A stretch of 7,755 nucleotides of DNA from assembly GCA_007129775.1 (NCBI GenBank), contig SKUV01000405.1, positions 1-7,755 of the forward strand. The letters run 5' to 3'. The notes below the pieces were generated by a model. It did no database searches and was not told the DNA's origin. It saw nothing but the letters and a program-made list of their open reading frames with translations. This stretch comes from Paracoccaceae bacterium. Lineage in GTDB: Bacteria > Pseudomonadota > Alphaproteobacteria > Rhodobacterales > Rhodobacteraceae. Each line of letters opens with the position of its first letter. Position 1 is the stretch's first letter. Both the position numbers and the translations under genes were made by a program. Of this stretch, positions 5,878 to 7,755 are shown one piece after another.

Positions 5878-7755
5878 TCACACATCCACATCCTCCACGA
5901 ACCGCGCGTTTTCGCTGATGTACTGGAACCGTAGCTCCGGCTTGCGGCCCATCAGACGCTCCACCAGATCGGCGGTTTCACCGGGCAGATCGTCATCGAC
6001 GCTCACGCGGATCAGGCGGCGGGTGGCGGGGTTCATGGTGGTGTCTTTCAGATCCTTGGCATCCATCTCGCCCAGCCCCTTGAAGCGGCTCACCTCGATC
6101 CGGCCCTTGCCGCCGATCCCGCGCGCCAGCAGGCGCTCCTTTTCGGCATCGTCGAGCGCATAGACCCGTGCCGCCCCCTGCGTCAGACGATAGAGCGGCG
6201 GGCAGGCCAGATAGAGGTGCCCCGCGTCGATCATCGGCCGCATCTGGGTGAAGAAGAAGGTCATCAGCAGCGCCGCGATATGGGCGCCGTCCACATCGGC
6301 ATCGGTCATGATGATGATCCGGTCATAGCGCAGATCATCCAGCCGGAATTTCGTTCCGAGGCCCACGCCCAGCGCCTGACACAGATCACTGATTTCCGTA
6401 TTCGTGCCGATCTTGGACCCCGCCGCCCCCAGCACGTTGAGGATCTTGCCGCGCAGGGGCAGCAGCGCCTGGGTGGTCCGGTCGCGCGCCATCTTGGCGC
6501 TGCCGCCGGCGCTGTCGCCCTCGACGATGAAAAGCTCGGTGCCGTCCCGGGCAGTGGCGGTGCAATCCACCAGCTTGCCGGGCAGGCGCAGCTTTTTCGT
6601 GGCCGACTTGCGCGAGGTTTCCTTTTCCGCCCGCCGGCGCAGCCGCTCCTCGGCCCGCAGCACGAGGTAATCGAGGATCGCGCCCGCGGCCTTCGGGTCG
6701 GCGGCGAGCCAGTTGTCGAAATGGTCGCGCACCGCGCCCTCGACCATGCGCGCGGCCTCGGTCGTGGCCAGCCTGTCCTTGGTCTGGCCCACGAATTCGG
6801 GTTCACGGATGAAGCACGACACCAGCGCGCAGCCGCCCGCGGCCATATCCTCGCGGGTGATCTGCGCGGCCTTGCGGTTGTTCGCCAGTTCGCCATAGGC
6901 GCGGATACCCTTCAGCACGGCGGCCCAGAAGCCCGCCTCGTGGGTGCCGCCCTCGGGCGTCGGCACCGTGTTGCAGTAGCTTTGCACGAAGCCGTCGCGC
7001 GCGGGCGTCCAGTTGATCGCCCATTCGACCGAGCCCGGCTGGCCGAATTTTTCCTGAAACGCGACCTTGCCGGCGAAGGGGCGCTCGGAATAGGTGACGA
7101 GGCCCGCCAGTTGTTCGTTGAGGTAATCGGCCAGCCCGCCGGGAAAGTGAAAGCTCGCCTCCTGCGGGGTCTCGCCGTCGTCCACGCCCGATTTCCAGCG
7201 GATCTCGACACCCGAGAACAGGTAGGCCTTGGACCGCGCCATCTTGAACAGGCGCGCGGGCTTCAGCCGCAGGGTGCCGAAGATCTCGGCGTCCGGGTGG
7301 AAAGTGACGCTGGTGCCGCGCCGGTTCGGGGCCGGGCCGACCCTGGCCACCGGGCCCTGCGGGATCCCGCGCGAGAACTCCTGCGCATAAAGCGCGCGGG
7401 CCCGCGCCACCTCGACCCGCATGTGATCGCTCAGCGCATTGACCACCGAGGCGCCGACCCCGTGCAACCCGCCCGAGGTCTGATAGGCCTTGCCCGAGAA
7501 CTTGCCGCCTGCGTGCAGGGTGCACAGGATCACCTCCAGCGCGGATTTGTCGGGAAATTTCGGGTGCGGATCGACCGGGATGCCGCGCCCGTTGTCGCGG
7601 ATGGTGATGGAGTGATCGGCGTGAAGCTCCACCTCGATGCGGCTCGCATGGCCGGCCACGGCCTCGTCCATGGCATTGTCGAGCACCTCGGCCACCAGAT
7701 GGTGCAGCGCGCGCTCGTCGGTGCCGCCGATATACATGCCCGGGCGCTTGCGCAC
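5878..7755 (-). CDS. parE: DNA topoisomerase IV subunit B (partial, N-terminus outside window)
   Basis: This is the ATPase/TOPRIM subunit of topoisomerase IV, which with ParC unlinks daughter chromosomes. The frame is open at the right edge, so a few dozen N-terminal residues are missing; 625 are present. Visible in order (fragment numbering): RKRPGMYIGG (2-11), EVLDNAMDEA with the ATP-binding Asn27, DNGRGIP (54-60), the ATP-lid GGLHGVG (95-101), the transducer region, TOPRIM EGDSAGG starting at Glu412, the metal-binding triad DADVD (Asp485, 487, 489), and RFKGLGEMDAKDL. The C-terminal end NARFVEDVDV and the total size favour ParE over GyrB, which is longer in this group. The gene stops 66 bases before the methyltransferase start on the same strand, and no clear terminator is seen in that gap, so read-through into the restriction-modification genes is possible. 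Confidence 0.94.
   Translation of the reverse strand: MRKRPGMYIGGTDERALHHLVAEVLDNAMDEAVAGHASRIEVELHADHSITIRDNGRGIPVDPHPKFPDKSALEVILCTLHAGGKFSGKAYQTSGGLHGVGASVVNALSDHMRVEVARARALYAQEFSRGIPQGPVARVGPAPNRRGTSVTFHPDAEIFGTLRLKPARLFKMARSKAYLFSGVEIRWKSGVDDGETPQEASFHFPGGLADYLNEQLAGLVTYSERPFAGKVAFQEKFGQPGSVEWAINWTPARDGFVQSYCNTVPTPEGGTHEAGFWAAVLKGIRAYGELANNRKAAQITREDMAAGGCALVSCFIREPEFVGQTKDRLATTEAARMVEGAVRDHFDNWLAADPKAAGAILDYLVLRAEERLRRRAEKETSRKSATKKLRLPGKLVDCTATARDGTELFIVEGDSAGGSAKMARDRTTQALLPLRGKILNVLGAAGSKIGTNTEISDLCQALGVGLGTKFRLDDLRYDRIIIMTDADVDGAHIAALLMTFFFTQMRPMIDAGHLYLACPPLYRLTQGAARVYALDDAEKERLLARGIGGKGRIEVSRFKGLGEMDAKDLKDTTMNPATRRLIRVSVDDDLPGETADLVERLMGRKPELRFQYISENARFVEDVDV

Noticed and set aside
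536..7286. Avoidance of the BglII sequence AGATCT as a clue to the nuclease target
   Set aside because: AGATCT occurs at least five times (536, 2389, 3162, 5077, 7281), one of them inside the nuclease gene, so there is no avoidance; this neither proves nor excludes that target because protected sites need not be avoided.
5878..7755. gyrB instead of parE
   Set aside because: The protein ends about 135 residues after the TOPRIM DxDxD motif, with an ELRFQYISENARF-type C-terminus, which fits ParE; GyrB of this group is longer and has a different ATPase N-terminal signature.

Overview
The window looks like chromosomal DNA from a high-GC alphaproteobacterium, probably of the Rhodobacteraceae/Rhodobacterales. 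The grounds are strongly GC-biased third positions, an alphaproteobacterial-style ParE, and dense ATGA-coupled gene pairs. Counts of individual 60-base lines run around 65-72% GC in the transporter and parE genes, nearer 57-65% in the restriction endonuclease gene, and 42% in the spacer at 5821-5880. The taxonomic call is an inference; there is no rRNA or other marker here.

Left half, plus strand (1-4431): an import operon. It begins inside the gene for a periplasmic solute-binding protein (family 1, 'iron(III)-type'). A 131-bp spacer follows, holding a strong GC-rich stem-loop and a 12-bp tandem repeat array. Next come a fused two-domain ABC permease, an ATPase with a C-terminal TOBE-like region, and a small histidine phosphatase of the phosphoglycerate-mutase-like superfamily. 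The last three genes overlap one another (ATGA-type junctions). A phosphatase coupled to the transporter raises the possibility that the real substrate is a phosphorylated organic compound and not ferric iron; that is an inference.

Middle, minus strand (4466-5862): a compact two-gene type II restriction-modification system, convergent with the import operon. The MT-A70-family (adenine-N6-type) methyltransferase is transcribed first and overlaps a BglII/BstYI-like endonuclease gene by an ATGA junction. A sigma70-like promoter and a perfect 12-bp palindrome at the predicted transcription start lie just upstream of the methyltransferase; the palindrome is a candidate operator or a target site of the system itself. 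No controller (C) protein gene is visible.

Right end, minus strand (5878-7755): the 3' 625 codons of parE (topoisomerase IV subunit B), cut off at its N-terminus by the window edge. The restriction-modification pair lies immediately downstream of parE, between it and the convergent import operon, consistent with insertion of an accessory module beside an essential gene.
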